Assembly: GCA_022865305.1 (NCBI GenBank)
Contig: JALHSP010000029.1
Span: 79,962-143,961, forward strand
Source: Bacteroidales bacterium
GTDB lineage: Bacteria; Bacteroidota; Bacteroidia; Bacteroidales; VadinHA17
DNA length: 64,000 nucleotides
Direction of reading: 5' to 3'
The notes below the pieces were generated by a model. It did not search any database. It was given only the letters and a program-made list of their open reading frames with translations, and was not told where the DNA came from. Shown here in pieces: positions 48,738-56,796 of this stretch (position 1 is its first letter; each line of letters opens with the position of its first letter). Position numbers and translations under genes: made by a program.

Positions 48738-48810
48738 GGTCCCGTAGTTCAATGGATAGAATGACAGATTCCGGTTCTGTTGGTTGAGAGTTCGAGTCTC
48801 TCCGGGATCA
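48738..48810 (+). tRNA. tRNA-Arg (anticodon CCG)
   Basis: A complete 73-nt cloverleaf. Acceptor stem GGTCCCG/CGGGATC with one G-T pair, D stem GTTC/GAAT, anticodon stem ACAGA/TCTGT with the loop TTCCGGT giving anticodon CCG (codon CGG), variable loop TGGTT, T stem GAGAG/CTCTC with TTCGAGT loop, discriminator A. No CCA is encoded. It lies at the border where the sequence becomes A+T-rich and gene-poor, so its 3' end is a plausible attachment site for an integrated element. Confidence 0.95.
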
Positions 48811-49037
48811 CAGAGAGAAAATTAAGACCGTTGTATTACAATTAGTTACAGCAGTCTATTTCATTTTACATACGTATTTACATACAGTTTTAATCTTATA
48901 CCTCACCTTTTTTTTAACCTATTAAATAGGAATTTTCGCAAAACGAGATGATTTTTAAAAATGGGAATGATCTACAAAACACCCTCCTTATGTTTTTATA
49001 ATTTTTAAGATATAACGCTACCTTTGACTTGGAAATA
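48811..49037. other. tRNA-adjacent region with direct repeats
   Basis: A 227-bp A+T-rich gap. It holds the direct repeat TTTACATAC at 48865-48873 and 48877-48885, separated by GTA, about 55 bp beyond the tRNA. Such short repeats next to a tRNA 3' end resemble recombinase-binding sites, but no integrase and no second copy of the tRNA end is seen. Confidence 0.35.
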
Positions 49038-49379
49038 TTAAATATCGGCAGCGAGCAAACGCCTGAACTTGCGTTTAACAGATCGTGAATCCCTCATACA
49101 TGTAATGATTGCTTGATATTCAGGATCTAATAATTTCCCTTTTATTTGAAAGTCGACATTCTCAATTTTATATTTTGAATTTAAGTCATTTATAGGGAAA
49201 AGTGCCAATCTGTAACCATATATAAATGTCTCTTTTGGAAATCCCCATCCACTTTCAGTTATTATTTGATCTTTTTCAAAACAAAAACAATTGAAATTTA
49301 TTTCAGGATCATCAATACAACCGTGGAGCTTGGGGGTAGTACTAGGGACGCAATTTAAGCTCGTAGTCAAGCTGGCCAA
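49038..49379 (-). CDS. Hypothetical protein, possibly a fragment
   Basis: A 113-codon frame starting at a TTG, with no ATG upstream before the stop at 49412. The protein has no recognised family; it contains three Cys within CIDDPEINFNCFCF and a basic C-terminus. It may be a real small gene of the island or the 3' remnant of a larger one. Confidence is low because start and neighbours give no support. Confidence 0.35.
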   Translation of the reverse strand: MASLTTSLNCVPSTTPKLHGCIDDPEINFNCFCFEKDQIITESGWGFPKETFIYGYRLALFPINDLNSKYKIENVDFQIKGKLLDPEYQAIITCMRDSRSVKRKFRRLLAADI

Positions 49380-49785
49380 TATATTACATGACTTTCGTAA
49401 ATACCAAATTTACACCAGGTTAATGAATTTTCCTATTTTCTATTAAAATTTAACTTTCAGCTGGATATTTTTGTTAATAATGGTTTTATTATCTTATTTC
49501 GCACGAGCCGTTGCGAGTAGCAGACAATTTTCGGCATGCTAAGTAGAATTATTGAATGACTACAGCAAGGCTTACAAAGTAACCCACCATGGTTTGGCCT
49601 TGCTGTGTCATGAAATGTTGTTTTATGCAAACACATGAGTGCCGATTAAAATTGGATACTGCAGGCGAGCTCTTTTCAATAGTGAGGGTTGCGATTTATG
49701 TTGCATACCTTAGACCTATGTATTATGCATTGCAACATAAAGAGAGCAACCCGAATACCTATTTGCCTGATTAATATACAATTTA
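49380..49785. repeat. Gene-free stretch with two large palindromes
   Basis: No convincing gene. Two strong inverted repeats are present: ACAGCAAGGC (49562-49571) / GCCTTGCTGT (49597-49606), and a nested pair GGGTTGC (49686-49692) with TTTATGTTGCA (49695-49705) against TGCAACATAAA (49731-49741) with GCAACCC (49746-49752). The second forms an 18-bp bulged stem with a 25-nt loop. Composition around them differs from the A+T-rich flanks. Confidence 0.5.
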
Positions 49786-51921
49786 TTAATGCTTTATAAC
49801 TAGTTTCAAATTAAATATATTCTTCCCGTCACTTATTTGGACAATGTAGTTGCCATCTGTTAGGTTATTAATAGGAATAGTAAACGTATCACCTGATCTT
49901 ATCCCCGAAAAGTGTAAATTACTATAAATGTCTAAAATCCTGATAGTGTAGGTTTTATTCAAATCTTCAACTTTTGTTTTTAATTCTGAAGATTTTTTAT
50001 TAGTGATAATAATTATTTCTGAAGCCGGATTGGGGTAAAGGGAAAAATATCCACCGCAATTATAATCTGGGTAAACTGTGATCCCCGAATAGCCAGATGT
50101 ACCACAATCATTTGTTATAGAGACCCTAACTGTTCCACCATCGGGATTATACATTGGCGTTACGAGACTAATAGTATTTTGATATTGACCGTAATTATAC
50201 CAGTTGCTTGGATAAGTCCAAGAATAGGAATAAGTTGGCGAATGTCCACCAGGCACTTGAGCTGTATAAGTGTAATATGAATCAGGACAAACTGCTGCTT
50301 GTCCGGTTACATAAGTACTTTCAAATGTTCCAACCCAAACATCCTTCCTCAATGTTATGGGATTACAAATTCCAGTTATATTTGCCTCTACCCAACCGTT
50401 TCCAATCCCATTAGCAACAACAGTGCATGAAGTAGATGTGCTGCTTACTATTGTAATATTAGAACTTTTATTCCAAGTTACCGTAGATCCTCCTGGGAGA
50501 TTATCTAGATTAAAAGTGGTATCTGTTGAACATACAAGAAAAGGACCAGAAATTGTTGGATTAAGTATTCCTAATATTGTATATGCAAAAGTCACATTCG
50601 AAGGGGTTGTTGGATAGTAACCTAAGTATTGTCCAGTAGTAGTATAAACTTGATATACATATGTTCTAAGAGTTGCGCCTGTGTTAGTTAAGGTGCCAGG
50701 AACAATTTCACAAAAACCCATTCCATAATTGGGACTGGCCAGACTAAATCCGTTTGTAGTTGCTCTTCCCCAACATCCTCGTATAGTACAGAAAGATCCG
50801 GCGAATGTTACATTTTTCCTCACTTCATGTTTCTTGACAAGATAATTGCCTGATGCAAGGCCAGGGACTCCTATAAACTGCATTAGGTAATAATTTGAAG
50901 TGCTATAATCAGTACCAGTGGTAGCAGACCATTGATGAATTGAATTTGGAGCCCTGAGTAAGTTTAAGGCATTTGCAGCATTTATCCTACCAAACCCACT
51001 CTTAACATCAAAACCAGGGCCAATTTGTGGATCTTCTGGATAATTAATATCATCAGCACTAAGTCTAATTATGTTAGCTATATCATTAACCGAAAGATTT
51101 GAATTATACCCGACTAATAAAGAAGCTAATCCGCTTACATGTGGGGTTGCAAATGAAGTTCCCCAGCCAAAGCCAAGTGTATTGTTTGGGAGGGTTGATA
51201 AAATGAAGTCACCTGGTGCAACTACATCTATATGTGACCCAGTTTGAGAATAATCTGGAATATGATCCTCCCAATCACTTGCCCCAACGCTAATGACATT
51301 TTCATAAGCGGCAGGAAAACAAATTACTCCAGGATAGTCCTCTTCGGAATTGCCCATGCCTGCCACAAATGTTCTATTGGCTTTAATTGCATATGCAGCT
51401 GCCAGGCCAACAGTGAAAGAATATCTGCCGGGGATTGTATCCCCTTCATAAATTGTGACTAAGTCATAGCTATTATTTAAAACTTTTACGTTAGCACTAA
51501 AGTTTACTGCGGCAATAATTGCTTGATATGTACCAGCATCATCAAGACCGTCTATTCTTTGGCTATGAATCCTAGCATTCCAATCAACACCTGCAATATC
51601 TTGATCATTATTTGTTTCAGCTGCAGCTATTCCTGCGACATGAGTCCCATGTCCACCCCAGCCCCATCCTGAATCACCACCTGAAATTTTGTCGTTTAGA
51701 TCTCGATGATTATCAACTCCACCATCAATTATTGCAATTATGTTATTTTGATTTCCAGTATAAATATCCCAGGCGTCTAGTGCATGAATATCTGCTCCTT
51801 GCGTATAGGGATTATCTAAATTCCATTGATTTCCATTTAGAAATTCATCATCATTTGGACTAAGATCTGGTGCACATAGACCATTCTGGTGTGCATACCC
51901 CACTTGTGACAACTTGCTCAA
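49786..51921 (-). CDS. S8 (subtilisin-like) peptidase with T9SS sorting tail, catalytic part
   Basis: The catalytic and C-terminal part of a secreted subtilase, 711 codons from a TTG at 51921. The triad is Asp66 (IIAIIDGG), His91 (GHGTHVAG) and Ser255 (GTSFATPHVSG), with oxyanion Asn190; all are intact. A PKD-like/Ig-like beta region follows (about 450-620), and the last 85 residues are a type A T9SS sorting domain (YFSLYPNPASEIIII). The frame lacks a signal peptide: that and the propeptide lie in the preceding frame (51918-52277), which overlaps by 4 bp in another phase. A single-base loss in the A-run there would explain the split. Confidence 0.85.
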   Translation of the reverse strand: MSKLSQVGYAHQNGLCAPDLSPNDDEFLNGNQWNLDNPYTQGADIHALDAWDIYTGNQNNIIAIIDGGVDNHRDLNDKISGGDSGWGWGGHGTHVAGIAAAETNNDQDIAGVDWNARIHSQRIDGLDDAGTYQAIIAAVNFSANVKVLNNSYDLVTIYEGDTIPGRYSFTVGLAAAYAIKANRTFVAGMGNSEEDYPGVICFPAAYENVISVGASDWEDHIPDYSQTGSHIDVVAPGDFILSTLPNNTLGFGWGTSFATPHVSGLASLLVGYNSNLSVNDIANIIRLSADDINYPEDPQIGPGFDVKSGFGRINAANALNLLRAPNSIHQWSATTGTDYSTSNYYLMQFIGVPGLASGNYLVKKHEVRKNVTFAGSFCTIRGCWGRATTNGFSLASPNYGMGFCEIVPGTLTNTGATLRTYVYQVYTTTGQYLGYYPTTPSNVTFAYTILGILNPTISGPFLVCSTDTTFNLDNLPGGSTVTWNKSSNITIVSSTSTSCTVVANGIGNGWVEANITGICNPITLRKDVWVGTFESTYVTGQAAVCPDSYYTYTAQVPGGHSPTYSYSWTYPSNWYNYGQYQNTISLVTPMYNPDGGTVRVSITNDCGTSGYSGITVYPDYNCGGYFSLYPNPASEIIIITNKKSSELKTKVEDLNKTYTIRILDIYSNLHFSGIRSGDTFTIPINNLTDGNYIVQISDGKNIFNLKLVIKH

Positions 51922-52277
51922 ATTTTTATTGCAACACTCCTAATTTCATTTGAAGGGATAGTAATTCGAAATAGCTTTGTCATATCAGGTTGATATAATT
52001 TAATGCCATTAGACAGTACTTTTAAAGTATCAGCCTGATTAAATGAAGGCATTGCGATTTCAATCATTGACTCATCAATCCCGATTTGATTTAAACTTTC
52101 TTTTAAATTACTCATGTAAACAGCAGCAAATTTTTCAGGTTGACCTTTAATGATTTTAATTTCTTGTTTGACACCAGTATTAAAATATACCAGTATTTCA
52201 TTAAACGGGTTCCTTTGAGCAAACAATGAAATTTGTCCCCCAATAATTAACAGCAGAGCAAAAAGTTTTCTTTTCAT
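51918..52277 (-). CDS. Signal peptide and propeptide of the S8 peptidase (frameshifted)
   Basis: A 119-codon frame encoding a signal peptide (KRKLFALLLIIGGQISLFAQ) and a small alpha/beta domain that reads as the inhibitory propeptide of T9SS subtilases (MTKLFRITIPSNEIRSVAI). It stops at TGA within ATAAAAATTTGAGC. Inserting one A would continue it as KNLSKLSQVGYAHQNG into the catalytic frame, exactly the usual propeptide end. It is therefore not an independent gene but the 5' part of the protease, broken by a frameshift, sequencing error or ribosomal slippage. Confidence 0.75.
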   Translation of the reverse strand: MKRKLFALLLIIGGQISLFAQRNPFNEILVYFNTGVKQEIKIIKGQPEKFAAVYMSNLKESLNQIGIDESMIEIAMPSFNQADTLKVLSNGIKLYQPDMTKLFRITIPSNEIRSVAIKI

Positions 52278-52300
52278 AGTAGTTAATATTAGGTTAAATA

Positions 52301-53317
52301 TTAAAAAGTAATCATAAAATCATTAAAAGTTAATTGAAGCTTATTTGAACCATCTTGATCCATTATCCATAATGCATTCTTCTCTTCATCAATACGTTCA
52401 TAAGAATAAAGCAAATAGATAATTCTCCCATCTGGCATAAATGTAAATTTCAATATCGGATCAATAGAAATAGGTTTAAAATTCTCTCCTGAAGGATCAA
52501 CTGAGCATAGCTTAATGGGACCGGGGATATATGTATAATTTGCAAGGAAAAAAACTTTTGTTTTTTGTGGATTAAATGACGGTGGACCTTCAACTGAAAA
52601 TCCTGATTTTATATTATCAAAAATTATATTCTCATGTTTATTAACCAAGTCATAATAACGCAAACCATAAAATATAGTATCCTCACTTCTCCCCCAGTAG
52701 GGAAACCTTCTCGCCTCGATTATAAAAGATTTATTATTACCATCTGAATCCATTATTAAAATTCCACATGAATTTGGTGGTATTGGATTAACCCCTGAGC
52801 CACATGTTGTATTATCGTATACTATATAATTACCATCATGACTCCATTTGGGGAAGAAGTTATGACCTGAAGTTGTCAATTGAATTATTGATGTAGTGTC
52901 AAAATAATCTCCATCAAATGGCATTTTACATATATCCCCATTCCTATTGGAAAAAATGATCCATTTCCCATCTGGGCTCCACGAAGGACAATTCAAACGA
53001 TATGGTAAGACTCGTCTTTGATTCTGCCCATCAGAGTCAATCAGATAGAATCCCACTCCTTCTAAATCGTAAATGTAGAGGGCTTGGCGTGGGCAGTCGA
53101 ATCCATAAGTATATTTTATTTCCTTTAATGGAATGTGATTAAAACCAATTATTTTTCCGGAAGGATGACAAATGGGATCGTCATAAGGAGAGCCCGGAAT
53201 CCATTCAAAGGGAGGACATCCGGGTTTTTTATTTTTGTCATTGCACGAATTTGCTACTATTAATATAAAGATAATAATAGAAACACAAAAATTGATCAAC
53301 TTATCTTTTCGTATCAT
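52301..53317 (-). CDS. TolB-like beta-propeller lipoprotein
   Basis: A 338-residue lipoprotein with a signal peptide ending ANSC (Cys25) and at least four PD40/TolB-type propeller blades, each with a D-S-D-G-x-N or SPDGKW pattern: YLIDSDGQNQRR, CPSWSPDGKWIIFSN, LIMDSDGNNKS, LWIMDQDGSNKLQLT. Such propellers bind proteins or glycans at the outer membrane. It is encoded upstream of the protease prodomain frame with a 23-bp gap on the same strand, so the two are probably co-expressed. The coding sequence is more A+T-rich than the core genes. Confidence 0.82.
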   Translation of the reverse strand: MIRKDKLINFCVSIIIFILIVANSCNDKNKKPGCPPFEWIPGSPYDDPICHPSGKIIGFNHIPLKEIKYTYGFDCPRQALYIYDLEGVGFYLIDSDGQNQRRVLPYRLNCPSWSPDGKWIIFSNRNGDICKMPFDGDYFDTTSIIQLTTSGHNFFPKWSHDGNYIVYDNTTCGSGVNPIPPNSCGILIMDSDGNNKSFIIEARRFPYWGRSEDTIFYGLRYYDLVNKHENIIFDNIKSGFSVEGPPSFNPQKTKVFFLANYTYIPGPIKLCSVDPSGENFKPISIDPILKFTFMPDGRIIYLLYSYERIDEEKNALWIMDQDGSNKLQLTFNDFMITF

Positions 53318-53495
53318 TTCCAGGCTATTGATTTAGCTTTTGCCCTATTTGTTATTTCGCAATTAATTAATTTTTCAAAAGCATTCTCTATTTCATTTAT
53401 TAAAAGATCCCATCATGAAGCTCTTTTGCATGTTCTCTTAACACCTTAAAAGTGCTATCATTAAAATATTTCTTAGTTAGTTCGATAGTTTCCAT
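53314..53495 (-). pseudogene. Small frameshifted gene in front of the propeller lipoprotein
   Basis: Two coding-like pieces on the minus strand: from the ATG at 53495 a 32-codon frame (METIELTKKYFNDSTFKVL) stops at TAA just after HDGIF, while the next phase continues DLLINEIENAFEKLINCE and ends at a TGA that overlaps the ATG of the lipoprotein (ATGA). The overlap marks it as the first gene of that operon, about 60 residues if intact. One base appears lost or gained near 53405. No family is recognised. Confidence 0.45.
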
Positions 53496-53885
53496 GATTC
53501 ATAATTCTAAATAGAATTACTTAGACACTAACAGCCAATGAAAAAAACTATGCGGGGGCAATGACTATGACTATAACAAAGGTACGAGATTAATATAATA
53601 TAAGTCAAATTTATTTTTAGAATGATCATTTCATTCATGCCTCTAATAAAGGAATTTGCATTTTAGAAACCAATAATATGTTTAATAAGAATACCTATTG
53701 TTTTATTACCTCGGGAGTTTCCACGAAGCAGTCTGATAAAAATAAAAATTAGGATAATTACATAAAAACCAACCACCCAAGACTTAACTCAGATGAATGG
53801 TAATAGCAGTGTTGGTTTTCAGTGGTCCATGAGCACTTAAAGTCGAGGTGACCCTTCTCAGAACAACTGTAAAGAAAATGTAGCA
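53496..53885. other. Gene-free stretch left of the IS element
   Basis: About 390 bp of A+T-rich sequence without a coding frame, RNA gene or clear hairpin. The promoter for the minus-strand lipoprotein/protease operon should lie at its left end. Confidence 0.4.
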
Positions 53886-53893
53886 TGATTTAA
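53886..53893. repeat. Target-site duplication TGATTTAA (left)
   Basis: The 8-bp sequence TGATTTAA directly abuts the left end of the IS256-family element and occurs again right after its other end (55248-55255). IS256-family insertions typically duplicate 8-9 bp. Confidence 0.75.
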
Positions 53894-53927
53894 GAGTCTT
53901 TAGAATACTTTGTTTAAACGCCTAAAT

Positions 53928-55133
53928 TCAAATTCTGCATCTATCCTCAAATTTAATCAAAAATTGATGTAAGATCATACCCCAATTCTGGATTGGCATG
54001 GTCCATTTTTTTTCAATATTCCCAATTGCCAGAAATACAGCTTTCAGGGCTGCCTGATCATGCGGGAATATAGATTTTGTTTTAATGTATTTCCGGATCC
54101 CCCGGTTAAGGCTTTCCATAATATTGGTCATATAAACGATCTTTCTGATTTCCAGTGGATAATCGAAGAACTGAGTCAGGTTCTCCCAATTGTTCTTCCA
54201 GGATCTGACGGCATATGCACACTTGGGTCCCCATATCTTTTCAAAGTTCTTAAGGGCTTGTTCTGCTGCTTCAATGGTGGCGGCATGATAGATTTTCTTC
54301 ATGTCTGCGGTAAACTCCTTCTTTTCTTTCTAGACAACGTACCTCAAGGAGTTCCTGACCTGATGAACAACACAGAGCTGAGTCACGGCAATTGGGAACA
54401 CACTTTTTATGGCATCTGTAAATCCAGTTAGATTATCGGTGCTTGCGATTAAAATGTCCTCTACTCCTCGCGCTTTCAGATCAGTTAAAACACCCATCCA
54501 GAACAAAGCACTCTCTGTTGGTGCAACCCACATGCCCAAAACTTATTTTAAGCCTTCCTGAGTAAGGCCAATAACCAGATAAATAGTTTTGTTGACGATC
54601 TTCCCGTTATGCCGGATTTTGATAGATATGCCATCCATCCAGACTACAAAATAGACTTTTTCAAGGGGCCTGCTCTGCCATTCTTTTATCGAGTCGATCA
54701 CGGCATTGGTAATATTGGACACGCTGGTAGAGTCAACTTGGACACCGTAAATCTGTTCTATCTTTTCCTGTATGTCCGTAGTGCTCATACCTCTGGAATA
54801 CAACCCAATGATTACCTGGGCGATCTCATCAGACAACCGGCTTTCATGTTTGGGAACAACCTTGGGATCAAACTCGCCGTTGCGATCCCGTGGAACATTT
54901 ATAGTTACTTCTCCCAGCTTTGTTTTAAGCGTTTTAGGATAATCACCGTTTCGGGAATTACCACTGTTTTCACCTTCTTTTGAATGTTTTTCGTAGCCCA
55001 GATGATCGGTCATCTCGGCCTTGAGCATCTGGTTGATGCCTTCTTTGAAAAGTTCACTGAAAAATTCATCAAAATCCTTCCGGTCTTTGAAATCTTTCCA
55101 GAAATCTTTAGGAATGTCAAGTTTCTTTTTCAT
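53928..55133 (-). pseudogene. IS256-family mutator transposase with two in-frame stops
   Basis: A single 401-codon frame of the DDE mutator (Mutator/IS256) transposase type: LKAEMTDHLGYEKHSKEG near the N-terminus, YSRGMSTTDIQEKIEQIYG, the first catalytic Asp in VVWMDGISIKIR, the second in STDNLTGF, and the C-terminal TNIMESLNRGIRKYIKTK with catalytic Glu. The frame is interrupted without phase change by TAA at 54543-54545 (where relatives have Glu, in EGLKEVLGMW-like sequence) and TAG at 54330-54332 (where Trp or similar is expected). Single-base changes explain both. All other residues look conserved, so decay is recent. Confidence 0.88.
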
Positions 55134-55222
55134 CGCTAACTGATATTAAAATTAAAACTAATAATCTTTCGAGGATGGTTTTCTCGATTTTTGACGTCGA
55201 GAAAATCTCCTCTCAGTTAGCG
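55134..55222. repeat. Palindromes inside the IS upstream of the transposase
   Basis: CGCTAACTGA (55134-55143) and TCAGTTAGCG (55213-55222) are a perfect 10-bp inverted pair that encloses a second, imperfect hairpin of about 16 bp (GAGGATGGTTTTCTCGA against TCGAGAAAATCTCCTC). The structure sits in the leader of the transposase message, next to its ATG, where such hairpins often block read-in translation from outside promoters. Confidence 0.6.
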
Positions 55223-55247
55223 TTTACACAATCTAATCTATACAACC

Positions 55248-55255
55248 TGATTTAA
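55248..55255. repeat. Target-site duplication TGATTTAA (right)
   Basis: Second copy of the 8-bp duplication bordering the IS256-family element. Confidence 0.75.
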
Positions 55256-55315
55256 TAGTATGTTCCCAACTGGACAGAAGAAATTGACTAAGGATTCATT
55301 TTCCAGACATTCAAA

Positions 55316-55545
55316 TCATAGTAAACTTTTTTTAGGATAATCATTGCCATATCGTATCAGTTTTTCTTTCTCAATAAACGCCTGAGGATTGATTACATTG
55401 GTGGGTATAACAAAGTCCTTTTCTTCTATCTGAGCATGGCACAATCACTCCTTATCAATTACTATCGTAATTGTAAGCTGTTGTTCCACTTATTCTTTAT
55501 CAATAACTACTTTATCCAATATCGTATCTTTATTGTTTTGTTATT
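55316..55545 (-). pseudogene. Decayed gene fragment
   Basis: One minus-strand phase reads like coding sequence although it holds stops: NNKDTILDKVVIDKE, stop, VEQQLTITIVIDKE, stop, then a 44-codon piece HAQIEEKDFVIPTNVINPQ... ending KKSLL and a TGA at 55316-55318. Two short pieces share the ending VIDKE. No family is recognised. It looks like the 3' part of a lost gene beside the IS element. The rest of the 356-bp gap to the next gene shows nothing else. Confidence 0.35.
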
Positions 55546-55611
55546 ATTAGTAATAATAACTATTCCCAGTGATAAAAAAATTGTATCTTAGAACTTAAAA
55601 TCACATTCCTT

Positions 55612-55911
55612 TTGAAACCAGGCGACAAAGTAATCTGCATAAACGATAATAATTTATATCACATACCGGTCAGATGTATTTGTGCCGGATTGATCTATAC
55701 GCTTACAGAGGTATTCCGGTGCAAATGCGGAAATGTCTATGTCCGTCTTGCAGAGGTCGATAAATTCTATAATATGTGGTGCCCTAAGTGTGATACTACC
55801 AATTACACCAAAATGTTTTTTCATATCGAAAGATTCAGATTACTGGATCAGGCTGAAAATAAAGAAGAAGAACAAGTTAGTGTAAAAGTACCTGTTGTAA
55901 ATCCAAATTGA
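55612..55911 (+). CDS. Small zinc-ribbon-like hypothetical protein
   Basis: A 99-residue frame starting at a TTG (no ATG is available before the conserved-looking part). It begins KPGDKVICINDNN, a pattern of small SH3-like beta barrels, and has two CxxC-type pairs, CKCG (38-41) and CPKC (57-60), suitable for one zinc ion. The C-terminus is acidic. The function is unknown; similar short proteins often belong to mobile or phage-derived DNA, which fits the position at the island's end. Confidence 0.6.
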   Translation: MKPGDKVICINDNNLYHIPVRCICAGLIYTLTEVFRCKCGNVYVRLAEVDKFYNMWCPKCDTTNYTKMFFHIERFRLLDQAENKEEEQVSVKVPVVNPN

Positions 55912-55964
55912 TAATTGCACATCGCAGGATATTCCTTTTGATTAATCAGGAAACAGATTTTATT

Positions 55965-56189
55965 ATGATTTATCGGATAAATCCTATTATCAGGGGTATA
56001 ATCAAGATAGCTTTCGTAATATTCGTAGTTATGACAGGATGGGATAGCCTGAAAGAGAAGCCAGATAATGCCCTCGAGCTTTTAGGGTATTTTAATATTC
56101 TGGTTTTTGCTGCAATATTTGTGGATGGGATTCTCCAAATAATTAGAGAAACAACCAGGAGATATAAATCATTTACCAGAAAATCATAA
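55965..56189 (+). CDS. Small membrane protein, unknown
   Basis: A 74-residue protein from the ATG at 55965 (the frame is open a further 19 codons upstream, overlapping the previous gene). Two hydrophobic segments are seen, about 8-25 (IIRGIIKIAFVIFVVM) and 40-57 (GYFNILVFAAIFVDGIL), with a short polar loop and a basic C-terminal tail. No family is recognised. It may be translated with the zinc-ribbon gene just upstream. Confidence 0.55.
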   Translation: MIYRINPIIRGIIKIAFVIFVVMTGWDSLKEKPDNALELLGYFNILVFAAIFVDGILQIIRETTRRYKSFTRKS

Positions 56190-56222
56190 TCTGTTGCGAC
56201 AGCATGCATGCCGCCGCGACTG

Positions 56223-56789
56223 CTACCGCCGTAGTATTTCTATCATCTCAGTTACTGCCTCGGCATCAGCCACTTCCCTGATCGGTGACAATCCTGCCAG
56301 TGCCCTTGCCTTGTTGAGATCATCTTCTGAAATGAAATCCTTACCGATAAGTGCAAGATACATTAATGCCGATTTCAGGGTATTGGCTTTGATTCTGAAA
56401 GAATGCGGGCTTAACCTTGCCGGAAAGATATGAACATACCTGGCTTCATGATTATGATATTTCAAAGTCCATTGAGAACCGTCAGATAATGGGATTATTC
56501 TGAAACTGTTATAATTTATCCCTGCCCATTCTTTATAAAGTTCTTTAGCGGAAATCTTATTTATTTCAAGAAATTCCAAAACCTCTGAAAAAATCTTATC
56601 CATCAGCAAATCCCCTGTATAAATATCCATTACACATGTTCCCAGGTGTTTCAGCTCTTTTACCAGATCCTTCGGTGATATATGATTCTCATCAGTAGTA
56701 TATTTACTTAAAAACTCCCTGATAAAAGGAAGATAGTGTTTAAGTGGATTAAACAGGAGTGGTTCAGGTATGTAAAAATCTGTCTGCAT
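56223..56789 (-). CDS. Conserved hypothetical protein
   Basis: A 188-residue soluble protein that I do not recognise as a named family. It opens YIPEPLLFNPLKHYLPFIREF, has a mixed middle with YNSFRIIPLSDGSQWTLKYHN, and a helical C-terminus. There is no signal peptide or membrane span. It lies 7 bp downstream of the AraC regulator gene on the same strand, so the two probably share a transcript. Confidence 0.68.
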   Translation of the reverse strand: MQTDFYIPEPLLFNPLKHYLPFIREFLSKYTTDENHISPKDLVKELKHLGTCVMDIYTGDLLMDKIFSEVLEFLEINKISAKELYKEWAGINYNSFRIIPLSDGSQWTLKYHNHEARYVHIFPARLSPHSFRIKANTLKSALMYLALIGKDFISEDDLNKARALAGLSPIREVADAEAVTEMIEILRR

Positions 56790-56796
56790 AAATTCA

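Larger units (their letters stand above)
53894..55247 (-). mobile_element. IS256-family insertion sequence, inactivated
   Basis: A 1354-bp element. Its ends are imperfect inverted repeats: 20 of the first 28 positions match when the left end is compared with the reverse complement of the right end, with no gap, and both carry a TGTAAACG- or TTTAAACG-type block at positions 19-27, as IS256-like ends do. It is flanked by TGATTTAA on both sides. It holds one transposase gene (minus strand) broken by two nonsense codons, so it should no longer move by itself. Intact ends plus duplication suggest a fairly recent insertion. Confidence 0.85.

Noticed and set aside
49686..49752. Integron attC site
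   Set aside because: The inverted repeat starts with GGGTTGC and ends with GCAACCC, the reverse of the AAC...GTT order of attC sites, and no integron integrase is seen.
49589..49774. Open frame of 61 codons on the plus strand
   Set aside because: It covers the palindromes, has no family features and a composition driven by the repeats; it is not treated as a gene.
51918..51930. Programmed -1 frameshift in the S8 protease
   Set aside because: The site is not a canonical X-XXY-YYZ heptamer and lacks a clear downstream stimulatory structure, so programmed slippage is not claimed; an indel or read error is simpler.
54330..54545. TAA and TAG in the transposase as evidence of a recoded genetic code
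   Set aside because: Other genes in the window use TAA, TAG and TGA as normal stops, and single-base changes from Glu and Trp codons explain both.
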